Shown: piece by piece, positions 21,677-34,037 of the stretch | How the letters are laid out: every line of letters starts with the position of its first letter | Position numbering within the stretch: the first letter of the stretch is position 1 | Assembly (NCBI RefSeq): GCF_026212465.1 | Contig: NC_080061.1 | Coordinates: forward strand, 19,758,173 to 19,822,172 | Origin: Amaranthus tricolor | Lineage: Eukaryota > Streptophyta > Magnoliopsida > Caryophyllales > Amaranthaceae | Direction of reading: 5' to 3' | Length of the DNA stretch: 64,000 bases | Made by a program: the position numbers and the translations under genes | The notes under the pieces: generated by a model | Seen by the model: the letters and a program-made list of their open reading frames with translations, nothing else | Databases searched by the model: none | What the model was told of the DNA's origin: nothing

Positions 21677-24600
21677 TTACACCATAATGGTATGCAAAAT
21701 GACACTTAGTCTTGCAACATCAATTCTTTGTTGTCGGTGCTTGGGTTGATACAATTTCAGTAGGGTTCTTCTTAGGCTTTCCCCTTTTAACAGTAGTGAC
21801 ACCACTCCTTCCGCTTGCACTACCAGTCCTACCCCCTCTACTCCCTTTCTCTGCTCTAATTGTCCTGTTGCCTTTACCCAAGAACTAGGTTGTGAAGACA
21901 TATTGTGATGGGATAACGCTGGTGTTTTGGTTGCTACATCAAAAATCTTTTTCAGTCTTCCTCTACTTCTCTTCAATGGAGGTGGTTGCTCAATCGCTTT
22001 ACCCTTTTCCGGACACTTCCTTTTGTTATGTCCAACCTTATTGCAAATGCCACATGTCATTTGAACGCCGTGTCTTGAGAGCTTTCCTGGTTTTTCAGGA
22101 TTTTCATGCAGATCCTTGATTCTGTTTTTTCGTGGTCTACCAGGAGCAATCTTAATTGGAGGAGGATCGATCGATTTGTCGATTTTAGGCCAATGCCTCT
22201 CGCCAATACAAGGATTGATGTTTCCTTCATAGGCTCTTAAATAAGCCTCTCTAGTGTAACACTGATCAACGTATGACTCAACCTCCTTATGCAAGTAAAA
22301 AATAGATGCAACTCCATGACAACATGGAATCCCTCTTAAATCTCATTTCCTGCAAGTACAAGTTCTATTTTCAATATCAACCTCTAAAACATCCATATAA
22401 TGGGCTACTTGGAAACGAGTTGATCTTGAAGGAATGGCAGTGCACTTAGCTGCTTCTTGCTTCTCTGAATCTAACGTTTTTTGTACCTTTGGACATAACA
22501 AACCCTTCCACTTCGTCAATGCCTCTTCCTTTTTATCAGTCATCCTCTTCATTGGCATTGATCTAATTTCTTCAAGCATATCTATTAAGTGATGGAATCT
22601 AGCATTCATAATGTAATTGTTAAAAGTTTCTACCATATTGCTCAAAATAACATCACACTTTCCTTCTAGTTTGACAAAAGATCTACAAAACAAGTGTGGA
22701 CCACATTTCTTAAAGGCATCAACAGCAACCGGATTTACGTCCTCCATCTCACTAATTGCTTCCTCAAAATCAGCCAAGTTGTATGCTTTGACATATCTCC
22801 AAAACAGTAATTTCATCTCTTTTCCTTTGAATGACTTGTTCCAATTTGCGTAAATGTGCCTAGCACAATGCCTATGTTCTGCTTTTGGAAGGTCCAGCTG
22901 AACTGCCCTCAAAATGCTCTGTACAATAAATGAGTATACACAACAGCATATAAATGAGTATACACACAGCTAATCCAGCATATAAATTCTAAAGCTAATC
23001 CAGTAGCTAAATGAGTATACACACAGCTAATCCAGCATATAAATGAGTATACACACAGCTAATCCAGCATATAAATGAGTGCAGTAGCTAATCCAGCATA
23101 TAAATGAGAATACACACAGCTAATCCAGCATATAAATGAGTACACACACAGCTAATCCAGCATATAAATGAGTACAGTAGCTAATCCAGCATATAAATAC
23201 TAAATCTGTACTATGTTGTATACACAGCAGCAGCATATAACTCAGTATAGTAGCTAAATGGACACAGCAAAGCACTTAAATGATCATTTTGAGTATATAA
23301 ATGAGTATACACAGCAGCTAAATGGATGTATACACAGCAACCAACTAAATGGATGTATACACAGCAGCAGCACAACAACTAAATGAGTGTAAATCAGTAA
23401 CTAAATGAGGCACATAGCATAGTATAAAACAGTAGCTAAATGAGTATAAATCAGTATAAATTAGTAGCTAAATGAGTATAAATCAGTATACCTAGTGTTC
23501 ATCTAATATTACTATCCACTCTTTACTATTATCATGAGGCACACACTTCTTCAATTCAGAAATGAACCATTGCCATGATTCATTATTTTCACCCTCAACA
23601 ACAGCCCAAGCCAATGAATACATTTGCTCGTTAGGGTCTCTCCCTACTGCACTTAATACATTCCTCCCAAGAATGTTTTTAGAAAACAACCATCAATGCA
23701 CAATATTTTCTTGCACCCACCAACCCAACCATCTTTAACCCCTTCAAAGAAAATAAAAAACCTTTGAAATGCGGGTGGATTTGTGCTTGGATCAGTAACA
23801 ACAACAAAGTGGCTATTAGAGTTACTTCGTTCTAAAACCCCAACATAGCTCATGAGCTTCTGATAATGTTGTTTCATGGATCCATGTAACCTCCTATGTG
23901 CAGCATACTTAATCTTGTACGCAAAGCCCCTACTAATGATAATTCGAAATTGTTTCCTAACAATATCAACTAGTTCTGCAGAAGGAATGTGTGGCCTTGA
24001 CTTGAATAAATCAAGTAACTGATCTGCACACCAAGAAGCTTTGAATTGACGATTAGAATCCATGTTTCTTTGACAAGTGTGATGACCATTAACTTTCTTC
24101 ACAATAAAGGAAGCTCGTGTTTTATCCCAACTAGCATAGAGCTTAAAAGGACAACCATCAATACACCTAACACCAAGCTTATTCAACTTAGACTTGTCAC
24201 TCAAATAAAATTTTACATTTCTTCCATGATGAATTGCATACTTCTTTACCGCCTCCTTAAATTCAACTGGGGTGTTAAAAACTTGCCCAACAATCCATTT
24301 GAACTTCCTAAAATTGGTCCAATCATAAACTCCAGTAGTTGCATCATCAGCTTCATCATCACTATTTTCATTGTGTGTTACTACACTCACCCAATTTCAA
24401 AACAGAATCCCCCACTTTCTCTAGTTCGTCGAATGACAATGACAAATCTTGACTTTGCACAAGCTCCTCCGAAATTTATCTTCTTCTTCCTCCTCATACG
24501 ATAGCTCATAATCAAAATCTTGTGAATCATCCTCCTCAGATGCATCTTCATCACTAACCTTAGCACTATTACCAAAATCTGGCTCATCTTCAGAAAAATC

Positions 24601-25005
24601 ATATTCAAGAGGTATGCAACATTCACTAAGGGATTCTTTTGCCTTAGATGCTCTCTTAGGGGTCAACTTTTTCCTATTCCCAGCATTGGACCAAACTTCA
24701 CTATCTTCAGTACCACTTTTTGATATTTCTAGAATCAACATCTCATTATCCTTATCATTAACTACATACACAGATAATGCTCTATTTTCAACAGCTATTT
24801 TAGACATTTTCCCAACACAAATATCATCGGTAACTCTCTTTAACCCTTCCAAAAACCTAACACCATTAGATAGATGATACCAAAGACAAAACTCATGTTT
24901 TACCCCAAGATCCTCCTTTACTATTCCTTCTAACTCAAAAAATGACATCTTATCTAGGTCTATGGAGATGTTTTTGCATATCCCATACACATACTCAAAC
25001 CCCAC
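21677..25005 (-). pseudogene. MULE A transposase (DBD_Tnp_Mut, MULE, SWIM, zinc knuckle)
   Basis: In order on the minus strand: an N-terminal domain at 24421-25005 (GFEYVYGICKNISIDLDKMS) with an acidic tail; a WRKY/GCM1-like DNA-binding region at 23653-24390 (FNTPVEFKEAVKKYAIHHGR, then RCIDGCPFKLYASWD); the first catalytic Asp in ILCIDGCFLK; the second at ILDEH near 23495. An intron (about 22920-23486) separates this from LPKAEHRHCARHIYANW at 22343-22912. The SWIM finger reads CTCRK, stop, DLRGIPCCHGVASI, and a zinc knuckle CGICNKVGHNKRKC lies near 22050. Stops include TAG at the exon border after DEH (probably AAG originally) and TGA for the SWIM Trp. A frame break also lies near 24400-24420. 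The enzyme would excise and insert the element; this copy is defective. Confidence 0.85.
22920..23486 (-). repeat. Intronic minisatellite, about 32-bp unit, in the MULE A transposase
   Basis: The unit GCTAATCCAGCATATAAATG plus AGTATACACACA repeats from about 22940 to 23200 and decays into related TAAATGAGTATA words up to 23486. The borders fit an intron on the minus strand: AG|GTATAC at 23486 and TTGTACAG| at about 22920. The block separates two halves of the catalytic domain. The spacerless period and poor unit conservation are those of a minisatellite. Confidence 0.8.
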
Positions 25006-25513
25006 AACTCTTTTTTTTAATACCCCATCATACTAAAATTTCAAAGTAATTGAATCATTCAAATTAGCCTAAAAACAAGCAAAAAAACACTAAATTACAT
25101 CCATTTTCGAGTGAACAAACGTTTTTAATTAACATCAAACAATAATCATGTATGGATTGAGAAAATGAAAACAAAATTCCATCCATTTTCGAGTAAATGG
25201 ACACAGAATTTCATCCATTTTCGACTAAATGGATACAAACCCTAATTTTTGGGATTAAAACAAAATTTAGGGATAAATAATGCAATTGAGAAGAATAAAC
25301 TAACCATGAATGAGAACAATTCCAGCAGCTAATGCGTGAGAACGAGAGAGAAGCAGTGAAATCAGTGAATGTTTGTGAAGAGGGAGAAGCAGCTGATGCG
25401 TGAGGAATATGGTACAGCATTTTTCAATTTCTTTTCCTTAATTTTATCCAAAAACAAAAAACAAAAAAAAAGAGCTCAGCACATTTAGCCGGTTACAGGT
25501 AAATTAGTATACT

Positions 25514-25616
25514 AGCGGAAAACACATGTTAAACTTCGTATTATTCATGGTTAATTGAAAGTTCGTATTATTGTTAGGAAATCAGTGAAAGTTCGTATTA
25601 TTCAGGGTAATTTTTC
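25514..25616 (-). repeat. Right TIR of MULE A
   Basis: Inverted counterpart of the left TIR, with the same internally repeated TTCGTATTATT units. Confidence 0.8.
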
Positions 25617-28426
25617 CTAAAAAATATAGACAACAAAACATTTCACCTATTTGTTTTTTGCTGTAAATTTTAATCTTAAACTGTAGAAATAACAAACCTA
25701 GCTAATATGAAAGAAAAACTAACTGAAACCTGGTTCTTGCACTTCATCGAAAGATAGGTTCCATCAAAAAATTTTCAGAAATGTTTTGAGTTGCTCCATG
25801 ACCAATAAATGTGGAACGCAAAATATATAGAGCTTAAAGTGCCACATATACAAGCAACAATAAAAAATACATTAAATAAAATACCATTTAGACAATACAA
25901 AGTAAAGCCAAAAGACTTATAAAAGTTTCAGAAAATGCAATCAGAAATGAACAATTGTTTTAGTTCAAGAGAAATGCCAGGTACATGCACCCGTTCTAAC
26001 CAACAATAAAATGTCAACCCATTCCATTACCCCAACAAGTCTAAAGATTGATAACATAACCATATTATTACTACCAAAGAGCATTAAAAATAAAACTACG
26101 TTCATCCGAATTCCTAATTAATGGTAATCTTACTAATAGTATGAAATGAGAAACATCACAAAAACCAATCAAAAAGAAAAGAAATAACCACTCTAAATCA
26201 AGTAGTACTACAATACTGTAATTGGCAATTAATTTAAACTTGATTACATTTGGCTTCGCTAAATCATTTACTAATCAGATTCGTGAACCTTGATGACCAC
26301 AACCAAATTCAAGCAACCCGATTGAGCAAAAAAAATTCTACAGTGAACCAAATAACAAGAAACAAAAAAACAAGGAAGAAAGATCAAAAAGAACATACCT
26401 TTAAAGTTAACAAGGGACATGAACAAACCATCAAAATTTGTTCTTGATTTTCCCGCCTTAACAAACCATCAAAATTTGTTCTTGATTTTCTCTTCCTCGT
26501 TTACTTTATTCCTTCATCAAACTTAAGCTTTCAACCAAAAAAATATTGAAGAATTTTATCCACTTTTTCAAGGAAAAAGTAAATATTAAATCTTTACATA
26601 TAAACTGAATAAAAGGTCACTTTAACCACATTTGAATCATGATAGATCAGAGAATTCAAAAATCAAAATCCACTTTTAACAAATTAATTTTTACCAAACA
26701 TATCCACAAAATCCAACTTAAATAGTTGGCATATCAATGAATATAATACTTCAAAGGTCAAACCAACCAATAGTCATTTGTTAACAAAAATGGTCAATTA
26801 AAATAGAAGTTTATTATTTCGAATAGGGTAATGTCGTTGCATATCCCGCTAAGGTAATAGCTATTAATGACATTAGATTAATAAAATAACATGTATTTAA
26901 TTATATACTTGTATGAAATTAATATGCAAGCTAAGCCTAAGTTATAGTATTTTTGCCATATCTAATTAAATAGATGTATTACTTAGGTTTGCAAAATTTC
27001 CAAAACAAGAGAAAGAAAAATGCACTAACTGTAAGCAATGCAAGAGGCAAGTCTAGCAAAGACAGAGCAAAGTAGAGATGAATTCAGTAATGTAAACCAT
27101 AGTTGAGGACCACCTGAATGAATCATCAAATCTTCCAAAAGCAATTGCCATCACTCTTAATTAATTAAACACTAATTAAAGTTTATGAAAGAAATCTAAA
27201 AAGATGATAGAGAAACACTAAAAATGGCTTTTAGACAGTGCGAAAGCCTATCTACATCACTTCTTTAAATAGAAAGCATGATCTAATATAATAATAGTCC
27301 AATTTATTATTTTGCAGTTCTACGAGTGGTTTGTTATTTAAAATTGATCTGATTAAGAGAAAATGCTTTTGACTCGACTCGATCAATAAAAATCAAATTA
27401 GAATGTCAAAATGTTTAGATACAACATGAAACTGATATAATTAACAACAAACCGAGATATTATACTCGAAACATACTCATTTTCAACGCGTGTGCATTTC
27501 ACATATGTATAACCATCTCAAAAATTTTCAATCTCCAAACAACAAAGCATACTTCATACCTAACAAAGCAAGCAATGATGGACCCAAATAAACACACATA
27601 CCAGGTGAAGTTGTCCACAATCGTTGCCAATTAAACCAATGCAATATAATTTTTGAGTACTTCGTCACCATTGCCAATAAATGCTTTTTTGGATCCCACT
27701 TTCCCAATTTTATCTAATCAAACACATTAAATAATCAAATTCTATAATAAATAATTTATCAGTCAATATCAAATTCAATAAAATTAAAAATTAAATTGAT
27801 TCAAACTATTCAATAGTTAAGGCAAAATTAGGGTTGAAGAACAAAAATAAACACAAAGGAAAATGTAATTAAATCGAAACCAAACAAAAGCTTGAAAAAA
27901 TTATTAGATATTAACAAACCATTCACACCTTCAACTAAATCTATCTAAACTACAAATTTTTTGCATTTACCCACCTCCAAAAGTCCAAAAACTACACATC
28001 TAATATGCTAAAACAAGAGAAAATGATCAAGATATAACATTTTAACCACATAAAGTTCAAGAATCAACAAAATCACTATCATTTCTAGCATTTTTACATT
28101 AAGCTAAATACTGTCCATGTTAATCTAAAAATGTGACCAAACAACTACTTCTTTCATAAACTTCACACGCAACAAATAGTCATCCATAGATAAAAATGGC
28201 TAAAACTTTATAAACTTCTACAAACTCAAAAGACACAACCCAAAATTAAATAAACTTAAAAAAAAGAATAATAACTTTGTTACACTAAAATATAAAAAAT
28301 ATGATTACACTGCCATCGCAAAATCAGTACATCAAAGTAGAAATTAGCAATAAGCATATGTTATTCTATGGTTCATTCAACCCCAAATATGTATATACAC
28401 TACAATAGTCATTAATAATTTTTGTT
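25617..28426. other. Long AT-rich spacer, nothing recognised
   Basis: About 2.8 kb without a supported gene. Short frames are featureless. A direct repeat AACAAACCATCAAAATTTG occurs at 26422 and 26460. Confidence 0.4.
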
Positions 28427-28431
28427 AAGGG

Positions 28432-29193
28432 TGAAAAAACGTTTGCCAAAACCGTTACGATGCTAAGAACAATACAAACAACAATGAACAAAATAACGTT
28501 TGATAATGTAAGCTAATCAAAAGGACACAAGGATTTAAGGAGGTTCACCCAATGATGGCTACGTCCTCCGTGGTGTGTAGTTTCTGTTTATATTATATCA
28601 AGAATGAGTATAAACAACACTTCTCAAACAAGAATTACAATTGAGTAAGAGATAAAAACAAAAGGCTACGTGCTTGGCTTAGGGGTTGTGTTTGATGTGT
28701 TTGATGTGTGAGTATGAGAGCCCTATATATAGTACTAGATACTAGAATATCAATAGCTCACTTGAATACATAGTTAATATTGAGTAATGAATAATATGAA
28801 ATAACTCCAAGAACTTGAAAGGTCGAAAACTAGCATCCCATTCATATCAGAGGATCCGCTCGACCGAAACAGAGAGCTCGCTCGGTTGAGCGGCTCGGTC
28901 AAGCGAGACTCAGCAGCATTCTGGAGCATTCTGTCTGACCGCTCGACCTACCAAAATGACTCGCTCGGTCGAGCGAGTAGGTCGAGCGACCTTTCTGATC
29001 CTTCTGTCAGAATTCGATCGAGCTACCATAAATCAAGTGCCTTCTTCTTCTTCATTAATCTTCATTAACACCCATAATTCATCATGAATACTCACCACAT
29101 AATTACATCCATTTACATTCCACAAACCAAGAGTCACACACATGATTACACACATTAACTTGTGCACTCAAGTCACACATACCATTCATAACA
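28432..29193 (-). repeat. 3' LTR of the copia element
   Basis: Starts on the minus strand as TGTTATGAATGG (29193) and ends CGTTTTTTCA (28432). It includes CCCTATATATAG near 28722 (TATA box) and the GC-rich GCTCGACC/GGTCGAGC cluster at about 28857-29000. Confidence 0.9.
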
Positions 29194-29206
29194 ATCTCCA
29201 CCTTGA
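29194..29206 (-). promoter_or_regulatory. Polypurine tract of the copia element
   Basis: AAGGTGGAGAT directly precedes the 3' LTR start TGTTATG on the minus strand, as expected for the plus-strand primer. Confidence 0.75.
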
Positions 29207-29287
29207 CTTGAGTTCACCCAAGTCAAAAACATTCATCAATCCACTTCATAAAAGAATAGCATACACACCTCAAATGCCCCAAAGGCA

Positions 29288-31095
29288 TTATTTCAAGCAA
29301 GGAGCTAAACCAACCAAGTCGACACATAATTCAAACTTGGTTGTAGGTAATGACTTCGTCATCATGTCGACCGGATTTTCCGTAGTGTCAATCTTTTTCA
29401 ATAACACCCTCTTGTGCTCAACTTCATCCCGAATGAAGTTATACTTAATATCAATGTGTTTGGACCTTCTATGAAATGTGTTTTGATTCCTAGCCAAATG
29501 AATTGCACTTTGACTATCACAATGCACACTTACCTCACACTCCTTATTGCACATTTCATCAACAAGACATTTAAGCCATTTTGCCTCCTTGAATAACTCG
29601 GTCACGGCTATGTACTCCGCTTCGGTTGTTGAAAGGGTAACCACATCTTGCAAAGATGATTGCCAACTTATTGCCGAACCACCCAAAGTAAACACGAACC
29701 CACTTGTGGACTTTCTATTATCTAGATCACCACCATAATCCGAGTCACAATACCCGGTTAGCTTGCTTGAATTCTTCCCATACATAAGACATACATTAGA
29801 AGTATCTTTTAAATACCTCAATAACCATTTTAGTGCCTCCCAATGTCCCTTCCCCGGATTAGACATATATCTACTCACCAAACTCACCGCATGAGCAATG
29901 TCGGGTCTAGAACACACCATAGCATACATAACACTACCAACGGCACTAGTGTATGGGATTCTTACCATTTGCTCTTCTTCCGCCTTTGTTTGTGGACACA
30001 ACTTCTTGGATAATTTGAAATGAGAACCAAGAGGAGTAGACACACCTTTAGCGTCATCCATAGGGAAACGTTGCACAACTTTCTCGATGTACTTCCTTTG
30101 ACTAAGGTATAGTATACCCTTAGCCCGATCTCTCAAAATCTCCATCCCAAGAATCTTCTTGGCTTCACCAAGATCCTTCATATCAAATTCACTTGAAAGT
30201 AACTATTTCAAGTTCTCCACCTTAAACAAAGAGCTACATGCTACAAGCATGTCATCAACATATAAGAGCAAATATAACAAAGAACCATCTTCAAATTTCT
30301 TAAGATAGACACAACTATCATAAGAACTTCTAATAAAATCATGTGAAATCATAAAGGAATCAAACCTTTTGTACCATTGCCTCGGAGATTGTTTCAACCC
30401 ATACAATGACCTCTTCAATCTACACACATGATTTTCCTTACCGGCTACCTCAAAACCTTCCGGTTGCTTCATAAAGATTTCTTCTTCGAGCTCACCGTGA
30501 AGAAAAGTCGTTTTTACATCCAATTGATGTAACTCCAAATCCTCCATCGCCACCAAAGCAAGCAATGCCCTTATAGAAGAGTGTTTCACCACCGGTGAGA
30601 AAACTTCATGAAAATCAACACCCTCAATTTGAGAGTATCCCTTTGCAACTACCCTTGCTTTGTAGATGGGAGGAATGTCACTAGAAGGACCCTCCTTCCT
30701 CTTGAATATCCACTTGCACCCAACAATTTTCTTTTTCTTCGGTGCTTCAACAATATCCCAAGTTCCATTCTTTGCAAGAGACTCCATCTCTTGCTTCATA
30801 GCTATCAACCACTTGCTTGAGTCATTTGAGGCCATAGCCTCCTTGTACGTACTTGGTTCATGTAACCCTTCGATTTCGCTAGTAATGTTGAGAGCATATA
30901 CCACATAATTACATTCTTCAATGTACCTCCTTGGAGCCACGATCTTCCTTCTTTGCCTAGTTGTTGACAAAGAGGGAGACCTTTGTTGAACATCATCATC
31001 ATTTTCTCATCTTCAATATTGGGAGGTTGATCCTCCACTTGTGCATCATCATTTACATTATTATCATTGAACTTTTCTATACTAGATACAAGCAT
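29288..31095 (-). pseudogene. Copia reverse transcriptase and RNase H
   Basis: The RT segment at 30203-30970 has CKWIFKRKEG, LDVKTTFLHGELEEEIFMKQ and the catalytic YVDDML. A TAG near 30200 separates it, in the same frame, from SSEFDMKDLGEAKKILGMEI. The RNase H region at 29288-30181 has GYCDSDYGGDLDNRKSTSG and TLSTTEAEYIA. A frameshift near 30990-31010 separates it from the integrase tail (31095: VSSIEKFNDNNVND). It would make the element's cDNA. Confidence 0.9.
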
Positions 31096-31152
31096 GCTTT
31101 TTTCATCAAAAACAACATCTCTAGAAACAATTATTCTTTTTGATTCATTACA

Positions 31153-32403
31153 CTACACCCTATACCCCTTTACACCCACTCCATATCCCACAAAAATACA
31201 CTTTCTAGCCCTAGGTTCTAACTTACCATCATTTACATGAATATAAGCTGGACAACCAAAGATTCTAAGACTAGAATAATTTACCGGAGTGTTGTACCAC
31301 ACTTCTTGTGGCGAATTGAATTTCAAGGAGGTATGAGGAGAACGGTTGATCAAATAACATGCTGTAGCCACCGCTTCGGCCCAAAATTGCTTCCCCAAAT
31401 TTGCTTGTTTTAGCATACACCGAGCCCTCTCCAATAATGTTTTATTCATCCTCTCCGCAACACCATTTTGTTAAGGACGACCTGCACAAGTTCTATGTCT
31501 AACAATGCCTTCATTAGAACAATATTTCAGAAATTTATTATCAACAAAATCAAGACCATTATCGATTCTTAAGGTCTTGATGCTCCTACTGGTCTTCTTT
31601 TCAATCATCTTCTTCCATTCCAAGAAGACATCAAAAACTTCATTTTTATGTTTTACAAAATAACACCAAACTTTTCTTGAAAAATCATCAATAAAGGTCA
31701 ACATGTAATTACAACCACTAAGGGAGGGCATTCGTGAAGGCCCCCACAAATCAGAATGGACATAGTCTAAAATTCCCTTAGTGTTGTGAATTGCGGGTTT
31801 GAAACTAACTCTCTTGTGTTTCCCATAAACACAATGTTCACAAAAACCAAGGTTCCCAAATTTCTTCCCATCAAATAAACCTTGTTTAGAGAGTTCAAAC
31901 CTACCTCTTTCTCCTATGTGACCAATTCTCAAATGCCAAAGTTTGGTGTCATGATCGGACATTGTGCTTGTGGAAACATTTGCCGAGCCAAGAATGGTTG
32001 AACCTTGAAGAGCATACAAACTCCCATTCAACTTAGCCTTCATCACAACTAGTGAGCCTTTGGCAACCTTCATAACTCCACCTTCACAAGTGATTCTACA
32101 CCCGATCTTGTCAAGAGTACCCAAAGATAAAAGATTCTTTTTTAAACCCGGAACATACCTAACATCGGTTAAGGTCCTCACAATCCCATCAAACATCTTC
32201 ACTCTACTGCTCCCAATCCCAACAACCTTACAAGTAGTGTTGTTTCCCATGGTAACATTTCCCCCATCAATACTTTCAAATGTATGGAAGAAAGTTTTGT
32301 TGGGAGTCATGTGGAATGTGCACCCCGAGTCAAGAATCCACTCATCATTATCTTTGTACCCATGTGTGGCAACAAGTACATCACCATCATCACTATCATT
32401 CAC
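31153..32403 (-). pseudogene. Copia protease and integrase
   Basis: The protease site WILDSGCTFHMTPN lies near 32320. The pre-integrase zinc region (LWHLRIGHIGERG, FCEHCVYGKHKRVSF) and catalytic core follow, with Asp in YVHSDLWGPS, Asp in LRIDNGLDF and Glu in NGVAERMNKT. A TAA at about 31470 replaces the first Gln of the usual GRPQQNG. A further TAG follows KGYRV at about 31152, probably for Trp. Both fit C-to-T type change. All domains share one frame. Confidence 0.9.
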
Positions 32404-32427
32404 ATAACTAGCATTAGCATTACTAGT

Positions 32428-33222
32428 TCATTCCCTAGCCTCCTCTTCATTTTTTCTTTTTAACTTCCAACAATCCTTCTTGATGTGGCCCTTAAGCTTG
32501 CAATAATTACAAGTTTTATTTTTATTTGGCCTAATAGACTTGGACCTCCCTTTACCCTTATTTCCACTCCCACTAGTAGAACCTTTCTCTTGTGACCTCC
32601 CTCTCACAAACAAACCATCACTAGCATTGCTTTGTGACTTTTGTGATAATTGTGAATCGATAAGGTCCCTTTGTGTCAAGGCACTCTTCACATCATCACT
32701 ACTCAAATTATCTCTACCATAGAGTAGAGTTTCTCTAAAATTTTTATAAGAAGGGAGTAGAGAACATAAGAGGTAAATTGCCAAGTCTTCATCATCAAGC
32801 TTGACATCAATGTTTTGCAAATCCATAACAATGGATTAAAATTCATCTAAGTGAGGTTTCAAGGATTTACCTTCCTCCAAGCGTAGATCGTAGAGTCTAC
32901 TTTTCAAAAGTAGCCTATTGGTAACACTCTTGGCCACATAGAGTGATTCCAACTTCTCCCATATACCCTTGGTTGTTGTTTCTTTAACAAGCTCTCTTAG
33001 AACTTCATTGGAAAGGCATAATTGGATTGCCGACAATGCCTTTGAGTCTATCTCTTCCCATCTTGATGCGGACATTCCTTTCGGCATCTTATCCACACCA
33101 TCAATGGCCTCATGCACACCATTTTGGATTAAAATGGCTCTCATTTTGACTTGCCATAAGCCAAAATTTACATTCCTATCAAACTTCTCTATGTCAAGCT
33201 TCATTGTAGTCATGATTCTCAA
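32428..33222 (-). pseudogene. Copia Gag
   Basis: Starting near 33213 (MTTMKLDIEKFDRNVNFGLW), the sequence carries the copia gag core (LWQVKMRAILIQNG, IWEKLESLYVAKS, RLEEGKSLKPHLDEF), a TAA stop near 32834, and then in the same frame LCSLLPSYKNFRETLLYG and the knuckle CNYCKLKGHIKKDC near 32480. A TGA near 32425 precedes the protease. The length and order match Tork/Tnt1-type Gag. Confidence 0.9.
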
Positions 33223-33253
33223 ATAACAACTTCTTAAGACACCATAAAATCAA

Positions 33254-33270
33254 CTTGGCTCTGATACCAA
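33254..33270 (-). promoter_or_regulatory. Primer-binding site of the copia element
   Basis: TTGGTATCAGAGCCAAG on the minus strand lies one base inside the 5' LTR end (TTTTTTCA). It is complementary to the 3' end of plant initiator tRNA-Met. Confidence 0.9.
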
Positions 33271-33271
33271 T

Positions 33272-34032
33272 TGAAAAAACGTTTGCCAAAACCGTTACGA
33301 TGCTAAGAACAATACAAACAACAATGAACAAAACAACGTTTGACAATGTAAGCTAATCAAAAGGACACAAGGATTAAGGAGGTTCACCCAATGATGGCTA
33401 CGTCCTCCGTGGTGTGTAGTTTCTGTTTATATTATATCAAGAATGAGTATAAACAACACTTCTCAAACAAGAATTACAATTGAGTAAGAGATAAAAACAA
33501 AAGGCTATGTGTTTGGCTTAGGGGTTGTGTTTGATGTGTTTGATGTACGAGTATGAGAGCCCTATATATAGTACTAGATACTAGAATATCAATAGCTCAC
33601 TTGAATACATAGTTAATATTGAGTAATGAATAATATGAAATAACTCCAAGAACTTGAAAGGTCGAAAACTAGCATCCCATGCATATCAGAGGATCCGCTC
33701 GACCGAAACAGGGAGCTCGCTCGGTTGAGCGGCTCGGTCGAGCGAGACTCAGCAGCATTCTGGAGCATTCTGTCTGACCGCTCGACCTACCAAAATGACT
33801 CGCTCGGTCGAGCGGGTAGGTCGAGCGACCTTTCTGATCCTTCTGTCAGAATTCGATCGAGCTACCATAAATCAAGTGCCTTCTTCTTCTTCATTAATCT
33901 TCATTAACACCCATAATTCATCATGAATACTCACCACATAATTACATCCATTTACATTCCACAAACCAAGAGTCACACACATGATTACACACATTAACTT
34001 GTGCACTCAAGTCACACATACCATTCATAACA
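33272..34032 (-). repeat. 5' LTR of the copia element
   Basis: Nearly identical to 28432-29193. Visible differences include a one-base gap in GGATT(T)AAGG and a handful of transitions within the GC-rich cluster. The TATA-like TATATATAG near 33564 and the same TG...CA borders are present. Confidence 0.9.
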
Positions 34033-34037
34033 AAGGG

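Larger units (their letters stand above)
20623..25616. mobile_element. Mutator-like element (MULE A) with 103-bp TIRs
   Basis: The left end GAAAAATTACCCT at 20623-20725 is repeated inverted at 25514-25616 with few mismatches, ending inside at TGTTTTCCGCT. Between them lie a minus-strand MULE transposase and a plus-strand GRF zinc-finger gene meeting tail to tail. A 9-bp target duplication is expected, but the flanks (AAAAAGTAC and CTAAAAAAT) do not match convincingly, so they may have diverged. Confidence 0.85.
28432..34032 (-). mobile_element. Full-length Ty1/copia retrotransposon, minus strand, target duplication AAGGG
   Basis: LTRs of 762 and 761 bp with TG...CA ends flank a 4.1-kb internal region. 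AAGGG at 28427-28431 and 34033-34037 is the target duplication. Primer-binding site, gag, protease, integrase, reverse transcriptase, RNase H and polypurine tract occur in copia order. The two LTRs differ at only about a dozen positions by eye, so the insertion is fairly young, yet the coding frame has five in-frame stops and one frameshift. It could move only with help from another copy. Confidence 0.95.

Noticed and set aside
22940..23480. Regular repeats resembling a CRISPR array
   Set aside because: Units are contiguous and degenerate without unique spacers, the context is a plant MULE intron, and the borders fit GT...AG splicing. It is a minisatellite.
20614..25625. 9-bp target duplication for MULE A
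   Set aside because: AAAAAGTAC and CTAAAAAAT flanking the TIRs do not match; shifting the borders did not give a clean repeat, so none is claimed.
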